Assembly (NCBI RefSeq): GCF_910592395.1
Contig: NC_088310.1
Span: 8,067,501-8,131,500, forward strand
DNA length: 64,000 nt
DNA from: Lineus longissimus
Taxonomy: Eukaryota; Nemertea; Pilidiophora; Heteronemertea; Lineidae
Direction: 5' to 3'
In this document: positions 33,991-45,320 of the stretch, piece by piece
Layout of the letters: each line of letters begins with the position of its first letter
How positions within the stretch are numbered: position 1 is the first letter of the stretch
Program-made: the position numbers and the translations under genes
Notes under the pieces: model-generated
Told to the model about the DNA's origin: nothing
Databases searched by the model: none
What the model saw: only the letters and a program-made list of their open reading frames with translations

Positions 33991-35104
33991 TCTTTGACAC
34001 AGTTTGTGTTTAGTAAGGGGCAATGCAGTGATAAAACCATGGATAGAAAATCTAATAGCCTGTCTATTTTCAGTGCAGCCACAGAACATACGGAATATTC
34101 ATTGGCACACCCTGTAAATACACTTTAGGGCTGAGTTCATTCGGTTTCACAAGTACGGTATATGCAGGTCCAAGGTTTCCCAATCGACGTGCGAAATCTC
34201 CCTGAAGTTGCTGAAGTCTTCAAGCAATATGGGGGTATCGTTAGCATAGCGCACCTCTGCCCGAATAATCGAGTCCATCAAAATAAGGCGGCTGAAGTGG
34301 GTTTTTCAAAATCATTGCTAGTTTCTTGAAGGGGACATGGATTTTTTTTAAGAAATGTGTTCTTGTCTTGATTTTCTAACAGCCTTAATACCGACAATCA
34401 CAACGCTATACTACTTGACACTTGATTTGCAATTCAATTCAAAACTGAGGTTGCTTGTGAAGTTTGAAGATAAAATCGACCATTTTGCGACTCTACTATA
34501 CTCCGGTATAAATGAAACAAACTCAACACATGGCATGTTCACCCATATACTGTTTTGTCTTCTGTTTATATTTACCATATATGCGTTGGATTCCTTCGTC
34601 ATCCAAAATATTTGAGAGTCACATCTACCATAGCACGAATTGTAGATCTTGGTTGAGTGGTTGGGTCTTCTCGACAGCCATCATCTCAATCTGCAGAGGG
34701 CTAGATAACAGGAAAAATACATTCAAGGACCTATCTCAAAATGAATAGATTGAAACCAAAAGATTTTTTTTCTTTTCATTTGGGTGAGATGGTTGTCACC
34801 TTGTATATCCATGCTCATGTCTGATATTACTAATAACCATACATAAAATGTAACTCAAGATTTGTCCAACTAATCAAGATCATCGAGGTCATGTTGCTCA
34901 TTTGGCTGTTACATTCAGGTGACCTCACTCGGGGATAAAAGTTCATGACTTGGCCACCAGGGTGCGGGTTCGGAGACATGAAAAATGATTTTTCTCTCTC
35001 CTTAACGGCTGGTTGGACAGTTATGAAGTTTGTTTCATTAATGTAGATATAATATCAACCAGGACTAAGTGATGCTCAACCTGTAGACTGCAACATTGCC
35101 TTTT

Positions 35105-35155
35105 GTGTCCCTTGTCCTTAATTGTGTCCCTTGTCCTTATGTCCCTTGTCCTTGT
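35105..35155. repeat. Short tandem TGTCCCTTGTCCTTA
   Basis: Three imperfect copies of TGTCCCTTGTCCTTA, with differing spacers. Confidence 0.85.
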
Positions 35156-35703
35156 GGCCGTTGTACAATGTTGGCTCAGGCCGCCTAAAAAGAATCATAT
35201 TTTTTGTTGAGGGGTTTATCTAATTTCTGAGTGTTTCTACTGCACATTGCGTTCACACTGAATCCGATATTTAAAATGGTTTTCCAGAGAGCACTCTTCG
35301 GAATACGTATTGGCTACACCAGTTTCGAAACGGCTGCACCATGCCTAATGCGCATGCAATTCGATTTGAAAAGTGAACCTCTTGGCACGTATTGTAGTAA
35401 CGTGCCTTTCGCGGATGAATGTCCCTGCCCTTTGTTGTAGTTAGAAGATAATCATGACAGGAACAAGCTAGTGAACATGCTCTCTGCCAATAGACCTGTT
35501 TTGATACGCATTAACGCCCAGACTACACGTTTCAATTGGTTGAAGCAGTTTCAACACTGTATGAACAGAATTGAGTGTGGCAGTCCCCAATGCGTATAAA
35601 AGTTGAAATTGTACGTCAGATTGATACTTTTTTCGGAGATATTTTAACATCTTTGTAATGTTTCTTTTAATTCAGATGTAACTGAGGACTAAGTGATGCT
35701 TAC

Positions 35704-35802
35704 CCTGTATGGCTCCAACATTAGCAGCAACATCTTCTTGGGGTCCATCCAGTGTCTTCTCGGCTGACGAGTTGGAGGCCGGCTCTCCTTCTTCATCGCC
35801 GT
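35704..35802 (-). CDS. Candidate internal exon of an unidentified gene
   Basis: 99 bp with a good donor (CAGG|GTAAGC). One frame reads DGDEEGEPASNSSAEKTLDG and then PQEDVAANVGAIQ. An overlapping frame with an ATG is also open, so the reading is ambiguous, and the acceptor lacks a pyrimidine tract. The donor region is loosely duplicated near 35066-35098. Confidence 0.22.
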
Positions 35803-36575
35803 CTTGTCGATTTCAGGGGGCATATATTATTAGCTTTGTGTGGCACAAGGAGGTCAAGGACACTGTTGTTATTCAAAGAGCCCAATGTCTTCGTCATTAG
35901 TACTAAACTGGTTTAGCACAATACCCACACGGACACGCCTGACATTTCGTCCGACGAAATTCCGCAGGTTAACAACAGGCCTATCACCCAGTCATTCCAT
36001 CCCCCTCGAGATCAGGTAGGGGATCGCTGGCCAGCTATTGCATACTATTGTTAACATTCGTACGACTTATCCCGCCAACACTCTAAAACAAGGGGACCAA
36101 TTGAATGACTAGCGACACGCAACTGTTTATTGCCCCCATCAATCAACCACAATGACTCAAGGGGAACACGTTCCTTGAACCTAAGTCCATGTCATCACCG
36201 TCGAAACTTAGATGAGGACCGTGGAACAAAGAGGCAAGCATGCCTGGGACCCAGCCACCGCGCTTTGGAAATGAGATGAGTTAGACTCAAGTCGCCAGTC
36301 ACGATAACCAAATACACCAAGCGTATAGCTTGAATCGAACCCGATCTATCATCGTCATTGGTCACCTGGCCTGGCCTGGACAACTGAAAGCTGAAGAGGT
36401 TAAAATAGATGATAAGCAGGAACCAAAAGAATAACAACTGAGCTAGATAACTATGATAGCTAGATAACTACGATAACTACTCTAACAACTAGAATAACAA
36501 CAATATAGCTACAAAAGGAGCAAGTCAGTGATCAGACACACTTCCAACTCTCACAACAGGCACTGTAGTCTCACA

Positions 36576-36646
36576 CCCCCCCCCCCCCCCCCACATGACC
36601 TCCCACACCCTTTTCCTATCCCGTCTCAAACACACACACACACACC
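36576..36646. repeat. Poly-C run and (CA)n run
   Basis: A C tract of about 17 bp followed closely by a short ACACAC run. Poly-C lengths are error-prone in assemblies. Confidence 0.9.
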
Positions 36647-37342
36647 TCCACACATCATATACTGCGGTTACGACTTTTGAACATCCACTCACATGAATTG
36701 CTGATGGAGGCGTCACTGTCAATCTATAAAACATGTTCAAAACTTCATGTACATTGTAGCAGTGGCTTTATTTGCACATTTTATAAAAAAATATTCTTGT
36801 GATAAAAAACGGCAAAATATAGACAAGATAGTTTTGAATTCTTGATCTCTCAGGAAAGTGCACATGAAAAGGTCCTTGCAATTGGGATAAAAGTTGTATG
36901 TGATTTGTGATATTTTTTAAATTTCAGTATTAGTTCATATACCTCATTGATAAGGCTTGGTCTATGACAAGTGTTTGACTTGCTTATTGGTATGTTTTAT
37001 CTTTCACTTGTCATACTTACAATATTCACCTCTCAGTGTGTGGCTTCTATCAGTTTTCACCACGTGATATTGCTTTGAAACTGAAGCGCTGAATGCAGGC
37101 ATATCTGCCATTAGCGTTGTCAGTTAATTCTTTAGCTTGCTGGCAGATTGCTGTAACTAAGAGTGACACATCTGAGGACTGACTTTTCACTTGTGGCCTT
37201 CAATAGCGTTGTTTTACTACTTTATTCTAATAACGGTAAAATAAAATTGACAGTGGCAACTCAATCAACAATTTGGGCAAGTTGTTACTTGATGCATACC
37301 CTTCATCTAATCATCTTGCGGTTCATCCAAAAAATCTTCGGT

Positions 37343-38100
37343 TGCAATCGCGGACAAGGTTGGTGACATCTGTAATGATAAATTGGAACAAATGCATAAT
37401 GCATTATTACAGCAATTCTAGTGTTTTTAGTCATGAAATTACTGCCTAAATATGATGATGAAATACATCATTTTTAGTCATGAATCTCGTTTCCTTCATG
37501 GAATTGATGGACTTTCTTCTTTCATTTTATACAAAGTTGCCATTCTTACGACTAGTTATAACAAGGATTTATGCAATTTGGGGAATTAGGGAGTTGAGAT
37601 TGGTGTTGGGGAAGGGGGTTAGGGTTTGGGTTAGTGCTAGGAGGAAGGGTTTGGGTCTGGGTTAGGTTCAGGATCAAGACACAAAAGTGAACACAACTGT
37701 CATAAGAATGGCCAGTAGTTTGTATGTAAAAATCCAATGGGACCATCAGAACAACAGCTGCGGCCATGTACTTATGTAATCAATGTGAGCTTAAGTTCAT
37801 TTTAAAAAACTCGTGATCAACCCAAAACTAGCAACCAATGAGATGGCATCACTGCTTCAAATTTAGCCTCCTGATTCAGTGACCCGATTGTACCCTCCAG
37901 TTCTTTTGCACAAAAGCATGCAATTCTCATATCTTTTGCCATTTAATAGGGCACCTCACAACCAATGACAGTGAGAATCTAAAACTATTATACATACCTA
38001 CATGTAACCCTTCACCTTGCAAACCATACCAGCGAGAATCTTTCATTGCAATTGCGGACAAGGTATGCGTCATCTGTAATGATAAATTGGCAGAGATGCA
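37343..38100. repeat. Direct repeat pair about 705 bp apart
   Basis: A GCGGACAAGG...CATCTGTAATGATAAATTGG block at about 37343-37399 recurs at about 38048-38100. Between them lies G-rich, TTAGGG-like sequence at about 37590-37670. Confidence 0.7.
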
Positions 38101-39380
38101 TATTTCCAAATTCCTAAAGTTTAGAGCATTTTTTCATTTTTAACTCTGGTGACCTACAGTAGAATAGCTATTAGAGGGGTGTCTGTCTGTTAGTCCCTCG
38201 ATCCATCTGTCCTAAGGGGCACAATTTGACTAAAATTTTGTGTACTTGATTTAATTTTCATTTCAAGAATTTTTACATACTTCTTGGGTTCCAGGCAGCC
38301 ATCTTGAAGCCAATGGTTGTATAGCTATATATAGTGATGAATATTTTATGGTCGGCGTGTCTGATATTAAGGGGTGATCACATATTATGATCGGGGTTGT
38401 TGACTTGACCATACTTCAAGGTCACAGGGTTCAAATTTCATTATTTCACCATAGTCATAGTGCCATTGTGCCTTTTGGCAGTTTTAATGATTGTCGAAGG
38501 GCGCTGGGCCCCAGCAAGCACGTCACATGAAAAACTACTCTTGGCTACATAATGTGCAACTTTTTTATTTGATCAACTTTTGAGGATCCCATAGATCATA
38601 TCACATAAATGCCTCCATAACTATTTCCGTGCAAATTTTCATCATTGAGTTTTACGATGGTCTTAAAGTACCATTGTGTTCTTCCGACACTTTCGCTCAT
38701 CAGCCAAATAGGTCTCGTTTTCACACAAACTTCTTCTTCTTCTTCTTCAGCGTTCGCTCTGCACTTGGAGGGGTCATTCTCCTAGGAGTAATCCTCCTCC
38801 AAGGCAGGATGAGCGTATCCTGCGTGCCACTACGGTTAGGCGCCAATTGGGTTTATTGGCCTAGTGGTCCGACTTTGGCGAGAGAGATAGAGTCCACGCA
38901 AGCTACTCATGTTTCTCACTTGGTGGGATCTTAGCTTGCCCTGGCATTGACACCAGGTACAAGGAACCTCGGTTTTGAGTCTCATTCGAAGGACTGTGAA
39001 GAGCCAGGAGTTTTAGTTCCTTGAAAGCCACGCTGGTTCATCCAGACATACGATCATGGGTTCTCCCACAAACTACCTTCAGCGATATCTCATTAATGCT
39101 GCGCAAAGTCCATTATAAGCCCATTTCACTATCATCCTTCAACGTTTGTGGGATGAGGGGTTAATGCTTTGCGATGCTATTTTTGATTGGAGAATCAAGG
39201 TGCATTTGAAATATATTACAACCAGAATCTGGCATTTCAATTGTTACAAACCTGATTTGCAGGACGATTCATAACAATTTACTGAAATCTAAAAGTATCG
39301 ATCCCTAAGCGTATTAAGCCAAATTAACTTTTCCAGCAAAAAGTCTTATTGATAAATAGAATAAGTAAAAGTGAACAAAT

Positions 39381-39568
39381 GTGACTCGTCACACCAAAAC
39401 CAGGCGCATGTCGCACAGAAGATGAGCCTAAATGACACCAGAAGATAATGGGAGAAACTGATGTGCTCATATTTCACAAAAGGCAGACAATAGAGAAATG
39501 AACAAACAGTCCGTCTCAACCTGCCAAGCTCAGAGCGACATGCGCCTGGTTTTGCTGTGACGGATCAC
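39381..39568. mobile_element. GTGAC-family MITE, copy 2
   Basis: 188 bp with inverted ends (GTGACTCGTCACACCAAAACC / GGTTTTGCTGTGACGGATCAC) and inner blocks CAGGCGCATGTCGC and AACAAACAGTCCGTCTCAAC. Opposite in orientation to copy 3 at 40116, about 550 bp away. A poly-G run follows its right end. Confidence 0.88.
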
Positions 39569-39577
39569 TACATGGAT

Positions 39578-39598
39578 GGGGGGGGGGGGGGGGGGGGG
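39578..39598. repeat. Poly-G run
   Basis: About 21 G residues next to the right end of the MITE at 39381-39568. Confidence 0.9.
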
Positions 39599-40115
39599 CT
39601 TTCAACCAAATAGGAAACTGGTCATCAGATTAGAAATGATGCTTGTAATAAATCATTTCTACAACAATTAAGGCCAATGCATAGATGGACCCCATCCTGA
39701 TGTAATCAGTGGTTTTAAATATACTCCGCCTCTTGATATTTCATGTAGGAGTATAAAAAACCTGTATCTCAGGATGAGATGGAACCATGTTCCTTCGTGT
39801 TCATGAAAGTACATGTTGGTCGTGAGGTCAAGACCTACATACAAACCAACAGTTGCGCATGACTCCACTTTGCCAATCTAAGAAGCACCATAACTCAAGC
39901 AGCAAACAAAAGACTGCATGGTTGCACACCACATGTTCTTTTGTTCATTTTGCCAATAGGCTCGCAGTGACTTCCTCCAGATGGTGTAAGGGCCTCTATG
40001 GTAAAAGTATTACCCAGAGGACATTGTCACCTCTGGTCTGCATGCAGGCCTCCGAAATAGAATCTTTCCAAATTTTTGGTGTTTGATAGGGCTCTGGTCT
40101 TTCTTTGTATTAATT

Positions 40116-40296
40116 GTGACCCGTCACAGCAGAAGCAGGCGCATGTCGCTCTGAGCTTGGCAGGTTGAGACGGACTGTTTGTTCATTTCTCTATTGTCTG
40201 CCTATTGTGAAATATGAGCACACTTCCATTATCTCCTGGTGTCATTTAGGCTCATCTTCTGTGCGACATGCGCCTGGTTTTGCTGTGATGGGTCAC
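40116..40296. mobile_element. GTGAC-family MITE, copy 3 (inverted relative to copy 2)
   Basis: 181 bp with ends GTGACCCGTCACAGC and GCTGTGATGGGTCAC, flanked by AATT on both sides (possible target-site duplication). Inside is the reverse complement of copy 2, including TTGGCAGGTTGAGACGGACT. Confidence 0.88.
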
Positions 40297-41341
40297 AATT
40301 GAAAAATACAAGGGTAAAATACATATTAAGTTGCCCTCTTCAAAAATCCATTAGGCCTACAAAAATAAAACATGAATAACATAAAAATTCAGTTAGACAG
40401 AAGGTGATACCCACCTTGTAGAAGATTTGTGCTAAACACTAATAATTTTGCAATTTCAAATGTTGAAATGAGGTAAAATTCGAGCAAAACCATGTGCACC
40501 TTGCTGCAATGAATGTTCAGCCTGCACTACACAGTCAAAGCTAAAGCAAGCATTGGAAGGCATAAGATGTGACAGGTAGTGGTTTTATGTAACACTCCCA
40601 CACATTCTTTCAAGGTTGGCATAGTCTTTTGTCACTCCAAACAGTCAAACAAAGGCTAATCCAAGTTGGTAATGTGATTGGCCATAAGGAATACATAAGT
40701 GACCAGTTTGATTTGGGTGGGACTGATTTGGAAATAGTATAGGGTGTTAATCAATAGTGTTGCTAGTTGTAATATTGAATATTTTTTTCATATATCATTG
40801 TTTTTTTCCTAAAACAGTTTCTTGTAATAAAAACCAAAAGGAAGAAATGGTGCAAACCTGAATGATACTAGCCATTCATTCACACTTTTTATTGCCAAAC
40901 TTCTCTTTGAGAGAATTCAGTCAAAAACTAGCAGTACTACTCAATCAAAACCCTGTTGTAAGTCATGATGTGGTTTGTTTTATTTGTTTGTTTTCAACAA
41001 GATACAACTTTTATTCCATTAAAGATTCTTTTGGGGATTAATATCTTGGATTAAAAAAATTCATAAACAGTTTAGAATAATAAATCCGAACAAAAATAGA
41101 ATACATCTTAGCAGACTTTTCACTTGATTTTCTTTATTGGGGTAAAATTATGACTATGAGAAACTTATGAACATTTCATTGGGGGAGGAGGGGGGGGGGC
41201 TCAAAAGCAAAATGATATCCGTCAGGGATAAAATCCATGGTCTCTTAAAAAGGAGACAGAAATGAGCGACAACATGTGAGTTATTTCAGTCAAATCTCAA
41301 ATTAAGGTGGTCATCTCAGGGATGAATTAATATTGGAGATA

Positions 41342-41872
41342 AACCAGAGTTCAAATTGAATAGTTTAACTCTAGCATGAATCCATCATTCCTCTGATTAC
41401 TGAAATAATTTGCAATAACATTGAATGGTTTATCTCCAGCTTGAATCCATCCCTCAGATAACCACATTAACTTGAATTCCCATTGAATGGTTTATCACCA
41501 GTATGAATCCTTAACTTGAGTTCCCATTGAATGGTTTATCACCAGTATGAATCCATCCCACAGATGACCACATTAACTTGAATGATTTATCAGCAGTATG
41601 AATCCTTATCCCTCTGATGACCGCACTCACTAGAGTTAGCATTGAATGGTTTATTACCGGTATGAATCCACATCCCTCAGATGACCACATTAACTTGAGT
41701 TCCCATTGAATGGTTTATCACCTGTAGGATTCCATGTCCCTCAGATGACCACATTAACTTGAGTTCACATTGGATGTATGAATCCATATCTCTCACTCTT
41801 AGATGACCGCACTCACTAGAGTTAGCATTGCATGGTTTATCACCCGTATGAATCCATATCACTGAGATGATG
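41342..41872 (-). repeat. Degenerate repeat of about 63 bp encoding HTGDKPF-like units (possible decayed zinc-finger array)
   Basis: About nine units contain ATTGAATGGTTTAT on the plus strand, spaced about 43-66 bp apart. On the minus strand several read IHTGDKPFN, variants IQAGDKPFN and IHARVKLFN, followed by GNSS(E)CGHLR. HTGDKPF resembles the HTGEKPF linker of C2H2 arrays, but no intact C-x2-C...H-x3-H finger survives and frames are broken. Either a fossil finger exon or a minisatellite that resembles one. Confidence 0.6.
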
Positions 41873-43072
41873 GTGATATTAACTTTGGGCCCCAGGTCCC
41901 CCTTCTTTCTAAGGAGGTGAGTGGCATCCTTTTATTTAAATAAAGGTAATCTAAAATCCTCCTAAGACTCATCCCGACAATATCAGGCCGTTTCACTCGA
42001 TACATACTTACTGTGTTGTAGTCCGGGGTTGTAGGCGATGCATAGGCATCCGGAGAGCCTCGCCCGAAGTGAATGAGACTGATAAGATGGATGTGACAAT
42101 CACCAAGTGACGACAGAACAACCAAATGCCGGTGTAGTAGAAAATGCCCTCCCCCCCTTGATGAAAGTGTCAGGCCCACCACATTCAGACGGATTATGGC
42201 ATCTTTGTTCCCTTTTTTCCCTTTGTTCACATTTTCACTTCTAAACACCGGACAACGTGTTTCCGCTATAGTTTGTCGTTCAGTGACCAGATGGCATTAC
42301 TGAAGGCCGAGACTGGTCCATGTCGTTGGCACACACTATGAATTAATTTACTTTTTCCAAAGAGAGTATAATATGTGCGCCGGAAAGTGTGTGTTTTATG
42401 CAGCTCAGTATTGCATATCTAAATAATTTTTGACATGCAATTATAGTTTCATTATATTCTCCATAAACCACTCATAATGCTTTGAACACTTCGTTTTCAC
42501 AAGAGTAACAACATTTGTCAACTATAATTCCATTCATGATGCTAAGAACCGTAAGCCGCCCCAGGGACAGTGAAAGGAATCAACTCGGGGCTATTTTGGG
42601 AAGAAACAACCTGCTTCGACCCGTCTGAACTGAATTTCACGTTGGTCTCTCTGTACGGTGGAAGTTTAATAAACACTAGAAAGCAATCTAAATATGGGGA
42701 GTGTGAAACTCCACACCAAATATTGACAAAATGCATGTTATAGGTTATACCATATTACAATGCTTCCCCATGCATGCTTCTCTAAAATTACGAAGAACAT
42801 ATCACATGACCGCGGATAAATTCAATATTTGACATAGATTTATACAACTAACCGAAGGACCGTCGCCGAATACTAAACCATTTTTTGCGTGGCCTTTGGT
42901 TCCGATGTCATGCAGGAGAGAATTGTCTTTTCAAGCACAACTACAAATAATACCAGTTGGCGTCCCACATCTTTCATCAATCGAGCTGAACATAAAAAAT
43001 ATAAGTAAAGAAAGAATTTGCATTTTGTCTTTGTGGCTTTTTTCGGCAGACGAGAGATAACAGGGAGTTTTC

Positions 43073-43193
43073 GTAAAGCCCCCGAAACGTCAACGTGAAC
43101 GCCTATCCCATTGTTCGACATCATTATCAGGAGGCCGTCGACTACGGGATCGGCGTTCACGTTGGCGTTGCTAGGGATTTGCGAAAACTCTCT
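43073..43193. mobile_element. Small fold-back element with arms of about 48 bp
   Basis: The left arm GGGAGTTTTCGTAAAGCCCC...CAACGTGAACGCC is the imperfect reverse complement of the right arm ending GGGATTTGCGAAAACTCTCT. The loop is about 25 bp. No coding capacity. Confidence 0.82.
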
Positions 43194-44320
43194 ATACCTT
43201 GTGTCAAGCGCAATTTGTCTCTTTCCTCGATTGTCTGATGTATTGGTTTGATGTACATATCGTATCACGGCATCTTGACTCATGATAAATTGATTGATTG
43301 GATGGCAAGAAAACCGTCAATTTAGTGGCATCACTCACCCGACTGGATTCTCTACAACAGGGACCTGCACTGTAGTCTTTAGCACAGTGACTATCGGACC
43401 ATGGATGCCGTCAGGGGTAAAAAATTAAATTCTAATCAAATCTGTCCGCCGAAAAAAAATGAAACAAGCCCAGGCACCAAGCAGTGTCCACTCCTGGCGA
43501 GTGACAATGCCCGAATACAAAGACAAACATTGGCACAACCCATAAAATCAAATTGATTTAACCTACTTTTTGTTTTGCTACAACTCGGAGGAATACCTTA
43601 GACGTCAAGAAATCATGGCTTAATAATATTTCTAAAGTTTTCTTTGACAGTTTGTTTACGCAAACAATTAAGGTATAAGTGTGTTTGATTCTATCATCAT
43701 TGCTCTTCATCTTATATGTTCGATCTTTTAACTAAATGTTCTTTTGGTATTATTGGTATGTCAAATACTCTTGAGATGTATTTCCGACTTGGCGAAAGAT
43801 ACCGACAACGATGCATCATCTTGACCCCACATGAACTTCGGGCCCTTTCACTCCGCACTTATCAGTGACCGAGCTTACGACCACAGTAGCGTGTGCTAGA
43901 TGAGGAGCATACGACTGATCCTTGTATTCGAGGATGCTTGACACCTGAGGCTTAGACAACATGCTACAGGACTGATAAAGATGAATTTAATACGCAATGC
44001 CTAGCAACATCACCTTGAGTATATATACATGTACATACATTTCATAGCAGTTCCCATCAGCAAATAAAATGGAAAAAAATATCAAAAATAACCACGGCCA
44101 CGGCTTCATTGCTATATCAAGGACAATACGATCAATAACTGATCAATAAGCCATGATTCGTCACTGGAACAGGTAACCCAATCGCGCTAATAGTATAGCC
44201 CATGCATGTCTCTTCTGAGATGACACGAAACTAGCATCTGCACTTTGCTTCTGAAAACGTCCTCTCTTCTCCCAATGGCATCCTCCGGCAAATAACACCA
44301 GAGCACTTCCCTCGCCTCAC

Positions 44321-44396
44321 CAATATCATTTCCCTGGCTTGTTATTCCTTCACTTGACTCGCCTGATGATGTTCGTAATTCGATTGATTTGACCAT
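44321..44396 (-). CDS. Candidate first exon of an unidentified gene
   Basis: ATG followed by 24 codons (MVKSIELRTSSGESSEGITS and more) ends at ATTG|GTGAGG, phase 1. It could join 35704-35802 (phase 1 in) as ...GNDI-DGDEEGEP. The Kozak context is poor and there is no homology I recognise. Confidence 0.18.
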
Positions 44397-45266
44397 TAAA
44401 CCGCTACAAACCTGCTGGTGATTGATCGTGGCTTTTGATTACCAAACCATCAGCGCACAATCCAATCATGGTATCTCAGCAACTGCATGGTCTCGTGATA
44501 AACAAACCTCTCGAAAGTCAACAAGAAGCCAAAATGGATTTTTATCGTTTGAAGGCTCGACTGCCAAATCTTTAAACCTTGCCGACTATGCTTACTCTAT
44601 TATGTAATAGACTGGTGAAGGAAGCTGAGACGACGTTTTTCCTCGCCTGCGAGACTTCTACGAAGCCCATCTCAGTCACCCTGCCTAGAGCAACATCTGA
44701 CAGAGTTCCGGAGCTGCCCATGGATAGGTTTAATGGTAAAGTCTCTAGTTAATATGGCTACGGATTCAAACAAAAACCTTTTAATTCAAACTTAGAAGTA
44801 ATTTCTGTTGGTTCAAATGAGATTAACGTCATAAAAGCTTCAGAGACAACAATGCTCTTTCCTTCATGAGACCGCCATTAATCCTTCAACAGTCAGCCGT
44901 CATACATTGCACCAAAGGGGTAGGTATAAAAACGCTCATAAAAGCTTTAGAGAGTTAAGATTGACAATGAATAATATATTTCCCAGCAACCCAGTTTCAT
45001 TAATCAAGCTGCAAATTAATCACACTATAAATAAAACAAGTAACATTGATTTCATGAAGTAATAGTCATGAATCACTCTTCGGGCCATTTGAATTCTGGA
45101 TGCATGGCTTCAACATATTTACATACAAGTGGCAGGCGATTGGACCATTGTAACCAGAATCATTACCCAACCTCATGTGAGAGGAAAAATACTGAAACAA
45201 CCTGTAATATTTGTGTTGCATGTTGTCCCATTGCAAATGGATTTCTTCTCTTTTCACTCTTCTGTT

Positions 45267-45320
45267 TTGTAGTAGAACTCCGCTTAGTGGAGACTTCTCT
45301 ATTAAGGACACCCTATTTGC
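45267..45320. repeat. CTCTATTAAGGACA-family fragment
   Basis: GTAGAACTCCGCTTAGTGGA followed by CTTCTCTATTAAGGACACC, as in the other copies. Confidence 0.8.

Noticed and set aside
37590-37670. TTAGGG-like stretch (interstitial telomere repeat)
   Set aside because: Units are irregular (GGGTTTGGGTTAG and similar) with no run of perfect TTAGGG. It is only G/T-rich low-complexity sequence.
39578-39598. G-quadruplex element
   Set aside because: A single poly-G run without spaced G tracts, next to a MITE end and prone to length error.
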